Source: Prevotella sp. (GTDB lineage Bacteria; Bacteroidota; Bacteroidia; Bacteroidales; Bacteroidaceae). From it: a DNA stretch of 51,352 nucleotides. The notes below the pieces were generated by a model. That model saw only the letters and a program-made list of their open reading frames with translations, was not told the DNA's origin and made no database searches. This document shows positions 1 through 8,644 of this stretch, piece by piece; position 1 is the first letter of the stretch; every line of letters begins with the position of its first letter. The DNA is taken from contig JAEEQB010000031.1 of NCBI GenBank assembly GCA_016285075.1, positions 1-51,352 on the forward strand, given 5' to 3'. The translations under genes were made by a program, and so were the position numbers.

Positions 1-156
1 CGTCAACAAAAACAGCACAGCTTTTTCGCTTGTGTCTATCGATTCAGTAAGACTACAAAACAATTGTCTACTGTTTCAGCTAATGAAGAGAAAAAGTGTC
101 TAGTCGAATCAGGAAAAGTCATTTGCGTCCAGGCGAGGAAATTTTGCGCTAAGGCA

Positions 157-200
157 CAAGGTGTTTTGCGTATAGGCGCAAGGTGTTTTGCGTATACGCA
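157..200. repeat. two tandem copies of a 22-bp repeat
   Basis: The unit begins CAAGGTGTTTTGCGTATA and recurs exactly 22 bp later (157-178 and 179-200). The second copy runs into a palindrome. The period equals that of the arrays at 441-682, 16421-16464 and 50556-50691, although the unit sequences differ. Confidence 0.85.
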
Positions 201-203
201 AAA
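186..203. repeat. 18-bp perfect palindrome
   Basis: TTTTGCGTATACGCAAAA reads the same on both strands. It overlaps the end of the 22-bp repeat pair. It could be a dimeric protein site or a chance product of the repeat; no gene starts close by. Confidence 0.8.
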
Positions 204-440
204 GCGTTTTTGCTACCACCTTTCTCCCGTTTACATTGGACCTTGCACCAACGAAGCCCCGTTCTCTCACCCCTGAAACCCGGCTGAGGCTGTTATAAGG
301 GTGGGAAAGTTTAGGTGTTTTAGTTTAAGGAAGTATTTGAAAGTCTCAGTGAAGAACCTGAACACCTTTGGAGCGCTCATAAAAAGGTTGAACAATCGTG
401 AAGCGCATTCCCTTTTTTACATCGGACGTTTCTCTCGCTT

Positions 441-682
441 GAATCATGCCACTCTCTTGCCAGAATCATGCCACTCTCTTACTTGGATCATGCCACTCTC
501 TTGCTTGGATCATGCCACTCTCTTACTTGGATCATGCCACTCTCTTGCCAGAATCATGCCACTCTCTTGTTAGAATCATGCCACTCTCTTGCTTGATTCA
601 TGCCACTCTCTTGCTTGAATCATGCCACTCTCTTACTTGGATCATGCCACTCTCTTGCTGGGATCATGCCACTCTCTTGCTT
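441..682. repeat. minisatellite: 11 tandem copies of a 22-bp unit
   Basis: Eleven head-to-tail units, each with the invariant core CATGCCACTCTCTT, start at 441, 463, 485 and so on to 661. Variation is confined to the second and third bases (gaa, gga or gat) and to the last four (gcca, actt, gctt, gtta, gctg). Because 22 is not a multiple of three, the array gives long spurious open frames. There are no spacers between units, so it is not CRISPR. Copy number probably varies between strains (inference). Confidence 0.95.
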
Positions 683-863
683 GGATCTAAGTCTTAGATT
701 GCTTGAAGAGAAACGCTCTGCCTGACTGAGTAAGTACTGTTGCAAGACGAATCCAATCGACCTTGCCCAAATCGCTGAACTGCAGCCTGTTCTCGCGTAT
801 TCAAACGCAAGGATACCGCAAGGCAATTGCATCGGAAAAACTACGCTGTTTCTTATGGAGAAC

Positions 864-896
864 GAAGTTCTTTACTAGCGGCTAGTAAAGAACTTC
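864..896. repeat. perfect inverted repeat, 15-bp stem with 3-nt loop
   Basis: GAAGTTCTTTACTAG at 864-878 is followed by CGG and then its exact reverse complement at 882-896. It ends 20 bp before the -33 box of the prfA promoter. There is no T-run after it, so a classical terminator is unlikely. It could be an operator, a transcript end structure for an upstream RNA, or a scar. Confidence 0.9.
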
Positions 897-916
897 CGAA
901 ACTTGAGCCAATTATA

Positions 917-948
917 TTTGGTTTTTCGATCACTTATTTGTACCTTTG
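917..948 (+). promoter_or_regulatory. Bacteroidetes-type promoter of prfA
   Basis: The -7 box TACCTTTG (941-948) fits TAnnTTTG. A TTTG -33 box lies at 917-920, 20 bp upstream, which is the normal spacing for the primary sigma factor of this phylum. The start codon of prfA is 30 bp further on. Confidence 0.8.
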
Positions 949-978
949 CAGGCAAAAAGGAAAAAAGGAAGAGAGAAA

Positions 979-2094
979 ATGGCAGAGACAAGCAATAGTA
1001 TTCTACAGAAACTCGACGGTCTGGAAGCCCGTTTTGAGGAGGTGTCGACGCTGATTACCGATCCGAATGTGATAGGTGACCAGCAGCGATTTGTGAAACT
1101 GACAAAGGAATACAAGGATTTGAGTGACATCATGGATGCCCGTAAGCGTTACATAGCTTGCCTTAATGGCATCAAGGAGGCTAAGGACATACTTGCCAAC
1201 GAGGACGATGCTGAGATGAAAGAGATGGCCCGCGAGGAACTGGCCATGAATGAGGAGTTACAACCAAAGTTGGAAGAGGAAATCAAGATTGCCCTCATAC
1301 CCAAAGACCCCGAAGACGCCAAGAACGTACAAATGGAAATACGTGCCGGTACTGGAGGCGACGAGGCATGCCTGTTCGCTGGTGACCTTTTCAAGATGTA
1401 CAAGAGTTTCTGTGACTCAAAGGGTTGGCAGGTGTCTATCACTAGTGTCAGTGAAGGTGCTGTGGGAGGTTATAAGGAGATTGATTTCGCAGTATCAGGA
1501 GCTGATGTATACGGCACGCTGAAATATGAGTCAGGTGTTCACCGTGTACAGCGCGTTCCCGCCACAGAGACCCAAGGACGTATGCACACCTCTGCTGCAA
1601 CAGTAGCCGTGCTACCTGAAGCCGACAAATTCGAAGTCCATGTTAACGAAGGCGAGATCAAATGGGATACCTTCCGCAGCTCAGGAGCCGGTGGACAGAA
1701 TGTGAATAAAGTGGAATCAGGTGTCCGCCTGCGCTACATGTGGAAGAACCCGAATACGGGTGAGACTGAGGAGATTCTAATTGAGTGTACAGAGACACGT
1801 GATCAGCCTAAGAACAAAGAGCGTGCCCTATCGCGCCTATATACCTTTATATATGATAAGGAGCACCAGAAATATATGGACGACATCGCCAGCCGCCGCA
1901 AAAGCTTAGTATCGACAGGAGACCGTTCTGCAAAAATCCGTACCTACAACTTCCCGCAGGGCCGCGTGACCGACCACCGTATCGGCTACACGACTCACGA
2001 CCTGCAGGGCTTCCTCGGAGGCGACATCCAGCCTATGATTGATGCCCTCACCGTTGCCGAGAATGCTGAGCGAATGAAAGAAACGGAACTCTAA
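979..2094 (+). CDS. prfA: peptide chain release factor 1
   Basis: The cytoplasmic class I release factor reads UAA and UAG and triggers peptidyl-tRNA hydrolysis on the ribosome. The 371-aa length is normal. The stop-codon recognition tripeptide PAT is at residues 194-196, which marks RF1 rather than RF2, and the catalytic GGQ is at 238-240. I chose the ATG at 979 because it starts the typical RF1 N-terminus and follows a purine-rich AAGGAAGAGAG; the frame is open to an upstream TTG at 946, but that lies inside the promoter box. It is first in a forward run with pyrF, as is common in Bacteroidales. Confidence 0.97.
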   Translation: MAETSNSILQKLDGLEARFEEVSTLITDPNVIGDQQRFVKLTKEYKDLSDIMDARKRYIACLNGIKEAKDILANEDDAEMKEMAREELAMNEELQPKLEEEIKIALIPKDPEDAKNVQMEIRAGTGGDEACLFAGDLFKMYKSFCDSKGWQVSITSVSEGAVGGYKEIDFAVSGADVYGTLKYESGVHRVQRVPATETQGRMHTSAATVAVLPEADKFEVHVNEGEIKWDTFRSSGAGGQNVNKVESGVRLRYMWKNPNTGETEEILIECTETRDQPKNKERALSRLYTFIYDKEHQKYMDDIASRRKSLVSTGDRSAKIRTYNFPQGRVTDHRIGYTTHDLQGFLGGDIQPMIDALTVAENAERMKETEL

Positions 2095-2114
2095 CCATAG
2101 AAGACAATAGGACT

Positions 2115-2333
2115 ATGAATTGGAAAAAGTTTTGGGCACCGCTGGCCCAAGAGAGGACGAAAGAGAAGAAGTGGTCCACGATGTGGCCAAATTTGATCTC
2201 TGCATTGGGCATCTTCCCAGGTTGCTTATTAGCAAGAGAGTATTTAAATGTTTGGTGGGCCTGTGGACTTGTTATATCCTGGTACTTTATTGTCTATTTC
2301 GTATGGCTCATATATTTATATAATAAGAAATAA
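2115..2333 (+). CDS. small membrane protein of unknown function
   Basis: This 72-aa product has a basic, polar N-terminus (about residues 1-22, with many Lys, Glu and Arg) followed by two hydrophobic stretches (about 26-40 and 48-67) and a KK tail, so it looks like a two-pass inner-membrane protein. It fits exactly between prfA and pyrF, 20 bp after one and 2 bp before the other, which argues for a real, co-transcribed gene. I do not recognise the family. An overlapping frame at 2120-2323 is its shadow. Confidence 0.6.
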   Translation: MNWKKFWAPLAQERTKEKKWSTMWPNLISALGIFPGCLLAREYLNVWWACGLVISWYFIVYFVWLIYLYNKK

Positions 2334-2335
2334 TC

Positions 2336-3196
2336 ATGACCCGTCAAGAACTGATTCAGCAAATTCGCGAGAAGCAAAGTTTTCTCTGCGTAGGTCTCGA
2401 TACAGACCTCAACAAGATACCCCAGTGCATCATCGACGAGGCAAAGGCCAAGGACGGCGAGGATTACGTCTTCCGCGCCCTCTGTGAGTTTAATGCCCTC
2501 ATCATCGATGCGACAGCCCCCTACTGCGTAGCCTACAAGCCCAATCTGGCTTTCTACGAGGCCTTCGGTGTGGACGGCATCCTCGCCTTCGAGGCTACCA
2601 TCGACTATCTGAAAGAAGAATACCCCAACCACTTCATCATCGCTGATGCAAAGCGTGGTGATATCGGCAACACATCGAAGATGTACGCCAAGACCTTCTT
2701 CGAGGAGTATGACGTCGATGCACTGACTGTCGCTCCCTATATGGGTGAAGACTCAGTCACCCCATTCTTGGGCTACGACGACAAGTGGGTGATCCTGCTG
2801 GCGCTGACCTCGAACAAAGGTTCTCACGACTTCCAGCTGACGGAAGACGCTAATGGTGAGCGACTCTTCGAGAAGGTGCTGAAGACCTCGCAGCAATGGG
2901 GTAATGAAGAGAACATGATGTATGTCGTAGGAGCCACACAGGGCCGTATGTTCGAGGATATCCGCAAGGTAGTGCCCAATCACTTCCTGCTGGTACCAGG
3001 CGTTGGCGCACAAGGCGGTTCTCTACAGGAGGTCTGCCAATACGGCATGACGAAGGACTGTGGTCTGTTGGTCAACTCCTCTCGCGGCATCATCTACGCA
3101 TCCGACGGACAAGACTTTGCTGAAGTGGCTGGTCAAAAGGCCCATGAACTCCAACAGCAAATGGCAGAAGAACTGAGAAAAGCAGGCATTATCTAA
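2336..3196 (+). CDS. pyrF: orotidine 5'-phosphate decarboxylase, subfamily 2
   Basis: The enzyme converts OMP to UMP, the last step of de novo pyrimidine synthesis, in the cytoplasm. The catalytic charge network is seen as DAKRGDIGN, with D104, K106 and D109. Further marks of the longer subfamily 2 enzyme are the early [11 protein letters not shown] segment and the [13 protein letters not shown] segment. The 286-aa length suits that subfamily. The ATG lies 2 bp after the preceding small gene, so translational coupling is likely. Confidence 0.97.
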   Translation: MTRQELIQQIREKQSFLCVGLDTDLNKIPQCIIDEAKAKDGEDYVFRALCEFNALIIDATAPYCVAYKPNLAFYEAFGVDGILAFEATIDYLKEEYPNHFIIADAKRGDIGNTSKMYAKTFFEEYDVDALTVAPYMGEDSVTPFLGYDDKWVILLALTSNKGSHDFQLTEDANGERLFEKVLKTSQQWGNEENMMYVVGATQGRMFEDIRKVVPNHFLLVPGVGAQGGSLQEVCQYGMTKDCGLLVNSSRGIIYASDGQDFAEVAGQKAHELQQQMAEELRKAGII

Positions 3197-3203
3197 AACA
3201 GAG

Positions 3204-4427
3204 GTGAACGAAGCAAAAATCATCAACGACCCGGTCTTCGGTTTTATCAGAATACCACGCGGACTACTCTACAATATTGTAGAGCACCCTTTGTTCCAAC
3301 GATTGAATCGTATCAACCAATTGGGGCTGGCCTCTGTAGTTTATCCTGGTGCCCGACATACACGTTTCCAGCACTCTCTAGGCGCATTCCACTTAGCCAG
3401 TGAGGCTCTGTTGACGCTGCAACAGAAAGGACTTTTTATTTTCGACTCAGAAGTGGAAGCGGTGGAGGCTGCCATCCTGATGCATGACATAGGTCACGGT
3501 CCTTTCTCGCACGTACTTGAGAATACGCTTATCAAGGATATCTCACACGAGGACATATCACTCTTGATGATGGAACAGATAAACCGCGACTTTGACAACC
3601 AATTGAACCTTGCCATCTCCATCTTCAAGGGAGACTATCCGAAGAATTTCCTTCACCAACTCATCTCATCCCAGCTGGACATGGATAGGTTGGACTATCT
3701 TAGACGTGACTCTTTCTATACAGGAGTAACAGAAGGAAACATTGGCTCAGCACGTATCATCAAGATGCTTAACGTGGTAAATGATTCTCTTGTAGTTGAA
3801 CAGAAAGGTATTTACTCGCTAGAAAATTATCTCACCACACGTCGTCTGATGTACTGGCAAGTATACTTACACCGCACATGTGTAGCCTATGAGAAAGTGT
3901 TGGTAAACATGTTAACGCGAGCCAAGGACCTGACTCGACAAGGTTGTAAACTGTTTGCCTCGCCTGCACTCAGTTACTTTCTTGAGAACGAAGTGGACGC
4001 CAGCATTTTCAACACCCATCCCGAGGCGCTCAGCTACTATGAAGAGCTTGATGACAGCGACATCTGGAGCGCCATGAAGGCTTGGAAGCACTCAGACGAC
4101 AAGATTTTATCTACACTGGCTACAGACATGCTGGATCGCCACATCTTTAAGGTGGAGGTACACGAAGAACCTGTAAGTGAGGAATATATCCAAGAACTAC
4201 AGGAGCATATAGCCCAAAAGATGAGCATTCCTATTGAGGATACACACTACTTGATGAGTTTGAACACCATACAGAAAGACATGTACAACGTTGATGATGA
4301 CAGCATAGCCATTCTTCACAAAGATGGAACCGTCCGTGACATTTCTGAGGTGTCTGAATTGCTAAATGTTCAGTTACTTTCTAAAAAAATAAGAAAATAT
4401 TACCTCTGTTATCAGCGTTTTGGATAA
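3204..4427 (+). CDS. HD-domain phosphohydrolase (SAMHD1/YwfO-like)
   Basis: A 407-aa cytoplasmic protein of the HD superfamily related to dNTP triphosphohydrolases. The metal-binding signature appears as [10 protein letters not shown] (from residue 51) and [11 protein letters not shown] (H94-D95), with a further acidic motif [12 protein letters not shown]. Nucleotide hydrolysis is inferred from the family; the exact substrate cannot be read. The start is a GTG 7 bp after the pyrF stop, with AGAGG overlapping it. No ATG near the start gives the conserved N-terminus, so GTG seems real. Confidence 0.85.
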   Translation: MNEAKIINDPVFGFIRIPRGLLYNIVEHPLFQRLNRINQLGLASVVYPGARHTRFQHSLGAFHLASEALLTLQQKGLFIFDSEVEAVEAAILMHDIGHGPFSHVLENTLIKDISHEDISLLMMEQINRDFDNQLNLAISIFKGDYPKNFLHQLISSQLDMDRLDYLRRDSFYTGVTEGNIGSARIIKMLNVVNDSLVVEQKGIYSLENYLTTRRLMYWQVYLHRTCVAYEKVLVNMLTRAKDLTRQGCKLFASPALSYFLENEVDASIFNTHPEALSYYEELDDSDIWSAMKAWKHSDDKILSTLATDMLDRHIFKVEVHEEPVSEEYIQELQEHIAQKMSIPIEDTHYLMSLNTIQKDMYNVDDDSIAILHKDGTVRDISEVSELLNVQLLSKKIRKYYLCYQRFG

Positions 4428-4434
4428 TTTTTGT

Positions 4435-4442
4435 TATCTTTG
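4435..4442 (+). promoter_or_regulatory. -7 box upstream of lpxD
   Basis: TATCTTTG fits TAnnTTTG. It sits 31 bp before the lpxD ATG and just after the HD gene's stop codon. I could not assign a well-spaced -33 box, so this is only half a promoter by eye. Confidence 0.55.
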
Positions 4443-4473
4443 CCACGAAAAAACAGAAAACTTTGTTATCAGT

Positions 4474-5505
4474 ATGGAGTTTACAGCCAAACAGATTGCT
4501 GAATTAATCGGCGGAAGAGTGGAAGGCAACGAACAGGCTGCCGTTCACACGTTCTCAAAAATTGAAGAAGGCGTAGAGGGTGCAATTTCGTTTCTCTCGA
4601 ACCCCAAATACACTCATTACCTGTACGATACACAATCAAGCATCGTACTTGTAAACGAAGACGTTGTGCTGGAAAAACCCGTCAAAACAACGCTCATTCG
4701 CGTAAAAAATGCTTACGAAAGCGTGGCAAAACTTCTTCAGATCTATGAATCGATGAAGCCCAAGAAGACAGGTATCGACCCGTTGGCCTTTGTCTCGTCA
4801 AAAGCCACTATTGGCAAGGATGTCTATATCGGTGCTTTCGTATGCATAGGCGACGGAGTCGTTATTGGTGACAATACCATGATTTATCCCCATGCTTTCG
4901 TTGGTGACGATGTCAAAATAGGGACTGGCTGTATCATTTATCCCAATGTTACTATTTATCATGGTTGTCAGATAGGCAATAATGTCACTGTTCACGCCGG
5001 CAGTGTCATTGGAGCTGACGGATTCGGTTTCGCCCCTACACAAGAGGGCTACGAAAAGATTCCGCAGATAGGTATCGTTGTGATAGAGGACAACGTGGAG
5101 ATTGGTGCCAACACCTGTATTGACCGCTCCACCATGGGACAAACCATCATCCGAAAAGGCGTGAAATTGGACAATCTGGTTCAGATAGCCCACAACTGCG
5201 AGGTGGGAGAAAATACAGTTATGTCGGCTCAGGTGGGACTGGCCGGAAGTTCGAAAGTAGGCCAATGGTGCATGTTCGGCGGTCAGGTAGGATTGGCTGG
5301 CCATCTCACAGTTGGCGACAGGACTTTCCTTGGTGGTCAGAGCGGGGTGAACAGCAACATCAAAGGCGATGTTCAACTCATCGGATCGCCTGTTATGGAT
5401 CCCAAGTCTTTTTTCAAATGTCAGGTTGTATTCCGCAAGCTCCCCGACATGTATCGTGAACTGAATGAACTGAAGAAAGAAATAGAAGAACTCAAGAAAA
5501 AATAG
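4474..5505 (+). CDS. lpxD: UDP-3-O-acylglucosamine N-acyltransferase
   Basis: The third enzyme of lipid A synthesis adds the N-linked hydroxyacyl chain to UDP-3-O-acyl-glucosamine. The 343-aa protein has the N-terminal uridine-binding domain (about 1-100), a long left-handed beta helix of IG-type hexapeptide repeats (about 105-310), the catalytic-histidine segment QIAHNCEVG, and a charged coiled C-terminal helix. The ATG at 4474 gives the canonical [14 protein letters not shown] start; the frame also stays open upstream over the promoter. It is followed after 10 bp by lpxC-fabZ. Confidence 0.97.
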   Translation: MEFTAKQIAELIGGRVEGNEQAAVHTFSKIEEGVEGAISFLSNPKYTHYLYDTQSSIVLVNEDVVLEKPVKTTLIRVKNAYESVAKLLQIYESMKPKKTGIDPLAFVSSKATIGKDVYIGAFVCIGDGVVIGDNTMIYPHAFVGDDVKIGTGCIIYPNVTIYHGCQIGNNVTVHAGSVIGADGFGFAPTQEGYEKIPQIGIVVIEDNVEIGANTCIDRSTMGQTIIRKGVKLDNLVQIAHNCEVGENTVMSAQVGLAGSSKVGQWCMFGGQVGLAGHLTVGDRTFLGGQSGVNSNIKGDVQLIGSPVMDPKSFFKCQVVFRKLPDMYRELNELKKEIEELKKK

Positions 5506-5515
5506 ATTATTTTTT

Positions 5516-6904
5516 ATGATGAAGCAAAAGACACTCAAGGGCAGCTTTTCGCTCTGCGGCAAAGGCTTGCACACAGGACTGAGCCTCACTGTGACATTTA
5601 ACCCTGCACCTGAGAATCATGGTTACAAGATACAACGCATTGATCTGGAGGGCATGCCCATTATTGATGCCATTGCCGAAAACGTGATTGACACCCAGCG
5701 TGGCACAGTACTTGGACGGAGCGACGGTTTTCGTGTAAGCACTGTGGAACACGGACTATCAGCCCTTTATGCACTCGGGGTCGACAACTGTCTGATTCAG
5801 GTGAATGGTCCTGAGTTCCCCATCCTTGATGGTTCAGCCATCCAATATGTGGAGAAGATTAAGGAAATAGGCATTGAGGAGCAGAATACTCCAAAGGACT
5901 ATTACATCATCCGCAAGAAAATAGAGGTGAAAGATGAACAGAACGGATCTACCATCACCATCCTGCCCGATGAGGAGTTTTCAATAACAGCCATGTGCTC
6001 GTTTGAGTCGAAGTTCATCAACTCGCAGTTTGCCACCCTCGACCATCCACAGGATTACGCCAAGGAGATCGCTCCTGCACGTACCTTTGTCTTTGTGCGC
6101 GACATAGAGCCACTGTTACAGGCTAACCTCATTAAGGGTGGCGACTTGGACAATGCCATTGTGATGTATGAACGGCAGACCTCCCAAGAACGCCTCGACA
6201 TGCTGGCAGACATGCTGCATGTCGAGCATCGTGATGCCACTGAGTTAGGATACATTCAACACAAGCCGCTGGTATGGGAAAACGAGTGCACTCGCCATAA
6301 GCTACTCGACATCATCGGAGATATGGCTCTCATCGGCAAACCTATTAAGGGACGCATCATTGCAACCCGCCCAGGCCACACCATCAACAACAAGTTCGCA
6401 CGACAGATGCGCAAGGAGATACGCAAGCACGAAATTCAGGCGCCCATCTATGACCCAAATGAGGAACCAATCATGGATGTCAACCGTATTCGCCAACTGC
6501 TTCCCCACCGTTATCCCATGCAGCTGGTGGATAAAGTTATCTCTCTTGGAGCCACCAGTATTGTAGGTGTGAAAAACATCACTGCCAACGAGCCTTATTT
6601 CCAAGGACACTTCCCTGAGGAGCCCGTCATGCCAGGCGTGCTGCAAATAGAGGCAATGGCACAATGTGGTGGTCTGCTTGTACTGAACACCTTGGAGGAA
6701 CCAGAACGCTGGTCTACATATTTCATGAAGATTGACGGTGTGAAATTCCGCCAGAAGGTTGTTCCTGGTGACACTCTTCTGTTCAAGGTTGACCTCCTCG
6801 CACCCGTCCGCCATGGTGTATCATCGATGAAGGGATATATCTTCGTTGGAGACCAAGTGGTATGCGAGGCTACGTTTACAGCTCAGATAGTAAAAAACAA
6901 ATAA
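5516..6904 (+). CDS. lpxC-fabZ: fused LpxC deacetylase and FabZ dehydratase
   Basis: One 462-aa chain carries two enzymes. Residues 1 to about 305 are LpxC, the zinc deacetylase that commits UDP-acyl-GlcNAc to lipid A; likely zinc ligands are H79, H261 and D265, with the catalytic His at 288 (RPGHT). From about residue 320 it is FabZ, the 3-hydroxyacyl-ACP dehydratase, with LLPHRYPMQLVDK and the catalytic H365 (GHFPEEPVMPG) and E379. FabZ and the Lpx acyltransferases share the hydroxyacyl-ACP pool, so the fusion joins the branch point. This fusion is well known in Bacteroidetes. Confidence 0.97.
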   Translation: MMKQKTLKGSFSLCGKGLHTGLSLTVTFNPAPENHGYKIQRIDLEGMPIIDAIAENVIDTQRGTVLGRSDGFRVSTVEHGLSALYALGVDNCLIQVNGPEFPILDGSAIQYVEKIKEIGIEEQNTPKDYYIIRKKIEVKDEQNGSTITILPDEEFSITAMCSFESKFINSQFATLDHPQDYAKEIAPARTFVFVRDIEPLLQANLIKGGDLDNAIVMYERQTSQERLDMLADMLHVEHRDATELGYIQHKPLVWENECTRHKLLDIIGDMALIGKPIKGRIIATRPGHTINNKFARQMRKEIRKHEIQAPIYDPNEEPIMDVNRIRQLLPHRYPMQLVDKVISLGATSIVGVKNITANEPYFQGHFPEEPVMPGVLQIEAMAQCGGLLVLNTLEEPERWSTYFMKIDGVKFRQKVVPGDTLLFKVDLLAPVRHGVSSMKGYIFVGDQVVCEATFTAQIVKNK

Positions 6905-6953
6905 ATCTCATTCCACGTTAATTCGCAAATCCATAATTCCGTAAATCCGAGAC

Positions 6954-7724
6954 ATGAACAAAATACATCCTCTGGCCGTCATTGATCCTGAGGCCCAATT
7001 AGGCGACAACAATGAGATTGGTCCCTTTTGCGTGATTGACAAAAACGTAGTTATTGGCGACAACAACAAGTTTCTCAACAGTGTAACTATTCATTTCGGT
7101 GCACGCATCGGTAATGGTAATGAGTTCTTTCCTGGAGCCAGTATTTCAACCAAGCCTCAAGACCTGAAGTTCAAGGGAGAGGACACTACCTGCGAAATCG
7201 GAGATAACAATTCCATCCGAGAGAACGTCACCATCAGTCGAGGTACAGCCTCTAAGGGCAAAACCATTATTGGCAACGGCAATCTTTTGATGGAGAACAT
7301 GCACGTGGCTCATGACTGTGTCATCGGTAACGGATGTATTATTGGCAACTCCACGAAGTTTGCAGGAGAAGTCATAGTAGAAGACTTTGCCATTATCTCT
7401 GCCACTTGTCTGTTCCACCAGTTCATACGCATTGGGAGTTACGTAATGTTCCAGGGTGGTAGCCGTACCAGTCAGGACATCCCTCCATTTGTCATAGCTG
7501 GCAAGGAACCTGTCCGTTATGCAGGTGTGAATCTAATTGGCTTGCGTCGTCGAGGTTTTCCAAATGAAACTATCGAGGCCATTCACGATGCCTACCGTAT
7601 TATCTATGCCCAAGGCGTACTGAAGGACGGAATTGCTGAGGCACGTGCCAAATATCCGGATTCGAAAGAGGTAGAATATATCTGCTCTTTCATTGAAAAT
7701 TCCAAACGAGGAATCATCCGTTAG
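6954..7724 (+). CDS. lpxA: acyl-[ACP]-UDP-GlcNAc O-acyltransferase
   Basis: The first enzyme of lipid A synthesis, cytoplasmic. The 256-aa length is standard. Hexapeptide repeats (IGDNN, IGNGN, IGNGC) form the beta helix through about residue 190, with the catalytic-histidine segment [10 protein letters not shown], and the C-terminal helical domain follows. It completes the lpxD, lpxC-fabZ, lpxA order typical of Bacteroidetes. The 49-bp gap before it contains a small imperfect direct repeat (AATTCGCAAATCC and AATTCCGTAAATCC), and no promoter is obvious there, so read-through from lpxC-fabZ is likely. Confidence 0.97.
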   Translation: MNKIHPLAVIDPEAQLGDNNEIGPFCVIDKNVVIGDNNKFLNSVTIHFGARIGNGNEFFPGASISTKPQDLKFKGEDTTCEIGDNNSIRENVTISRGTASKGKTIIGNGNLLMENMHVAHDCVIGNGCIIGNSTKFAGEVIVEDFAIISATCLFHQFIRIGSYVMFQGGSRTSQDIPPFVIAGKEPVRYAGVNLIGLRRRGFPNETIEAIHDAYRIIYAQGVLKDGIAEARAKYPDSKEVEYICSFIENSKRGIIR

Positions 7725-7747
7725 GTTTTGGAGGCAGGTGTTGGGTG

Positions 7748-8644
7748 ATGAAGAAGAAACTGATCGTCATTACAGGCCCTACCGCTGTCGGAAAGACGGA
7801 ACTATGCTTAAGCATAGCACAGGAGATGGGTATCCCCATCATCAATGCAGACTCACGACAGTTGTTCCGAGAACTCAAAATCGGTACTGCCTCTCCTACC
7901 CCTGAACAGCTCCAGATAGTGAAGCATTATTTTGTAGGTACACTGAGCATTGACGACTATTATAGTGCCTCAATATATGAGCAGGAGGTAATGATACTGC
8001 TTGATAAGCTGTTCCAGAAAAACGATTACGCGCTGCTATCAGGTGGTTCAATGATGTACATAGACGCTGTTTGCAATGGCATTGATGACATCCCTACCAT
8101 AGACGACAACACCCGCATAGAGATGAAACGACGACTGGAAGAGGAAGGGTTGGAGGCTCTGGTCGAGGAATTGAAGAGACTGGATCCAGAACACTATAGA
8201 ATAGTTGACCGTCAAAATCCACGCCGCGTGATTCATGCCTTGGAAATCTGCCACATGACAGGAAAGACTTACACTTCTTTCCGAAAGGCGGAAAAGAAGC
8301 AAAGACCGTTCAATATTATAAAGATCGGCTTGAACCGCAAACGTGAAGAACTCTACCAGCGCATTAATCTCCGTGTGGACAAGATGATGAATGAGGGGTT
8401 GGAGGAAGAAGCACGTAGAATGTATAAGTATAAAGGAGTAAATGCCTTAAATACTGTAGGATATAAAGAACTGTTCGATTACTTTGAAGGCCGATGGCCA
8501 TTGGAAGAAGCTGTTGAACGCATCAAGGGGAACACCCGACGCTATGCCCGAAAGCAGCTCACATGGTTTAAACGTGATGAAGAGATGCATTGGTTCCACC
8601 CCGACAATCGTACGGCCATCATGAAACATATTTACAACACATGA
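7748..8644 (+). CDS. miaA: tRNA dimethylallyltransferase
   Basis: It transfers dimethylallyl to A37 of tRNAs reading UNN codons. The 298-aa product has the P-loop GPTAVGKT at the N-terminus, then NADSRQ, the [13 protein letters not shown] segment and the RNPR-like [11 protein letters not shown] segment, all family marks. A GTG at 7745 sits one codon before the ATG; I prefer the ATG. The stop overlaps the next gene's start (ATGA), indicating coupling to the penicillin-binding protein. Confidence 0.95.
   Translation: MKKKLIVITGPTAVGKTELCLSIAQEMGIPIINADSRQLFRELKIGTASPTPEQLQIVKHYFVGTLSIDDYYSASIYEQEVMILLDKLFQKNDYALLSGGSMMYIDAVCNGIDDIPTIDDNTRIEMKRRLEEEGLEALVEELKRLDPEHYRIVDRQNPRRVIHALEICHMTGKTYTSFRKAEKKQRPFNIIKIGLNRKREELYQRINLRVDKMMNEGLEEEARRMYKYKGVNALNTVGYKELFDYFEGRWPLEEAVERIKGNTRRYARKQLTWFKRDEEMHWFHPDNRTAIMKHIYNT

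Larger units (their letters stand above)
1..978. other. gene-free leader region of the window
   Basis: I see no convincing gene in this stretch. The open frames here run through tandem repeats, lack a start with a ribosome site and resemble nothing I know. What it holds is listed separately: a two-copy 22-bp repeat with an adjoining palindrome, an 11-copy 22-bp array, a perfect hairpin and the prfA promoter. Between 301 and 440 and between 690 and 860 I see nothing further. Confidence 0.7.

Noticed and set aside
441..682. CRISPR array
   Set aside because: Units are head-to-tail with no unique spacers, and no cas genes are present.
301..697. Two forward open frames encoding repeated MPLSC/HATLL peptides
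   Set aside because: They arise from the 22-bp repeat read in different frames; no start context or known family.
2120..2323. Alternative frame for the small gene between prfA and pyrF
   Set aside because: The overlapping frame at 2115-2333 gives a coherent two-helix membrane protein and tighter spacing to pyrF.
4798..5589. 263-codon antisense frame over lpxD
   Set aside because: Shadow of a strongly supported gene; its sequence follows the lpxD hexapeptide repeats in another frame.
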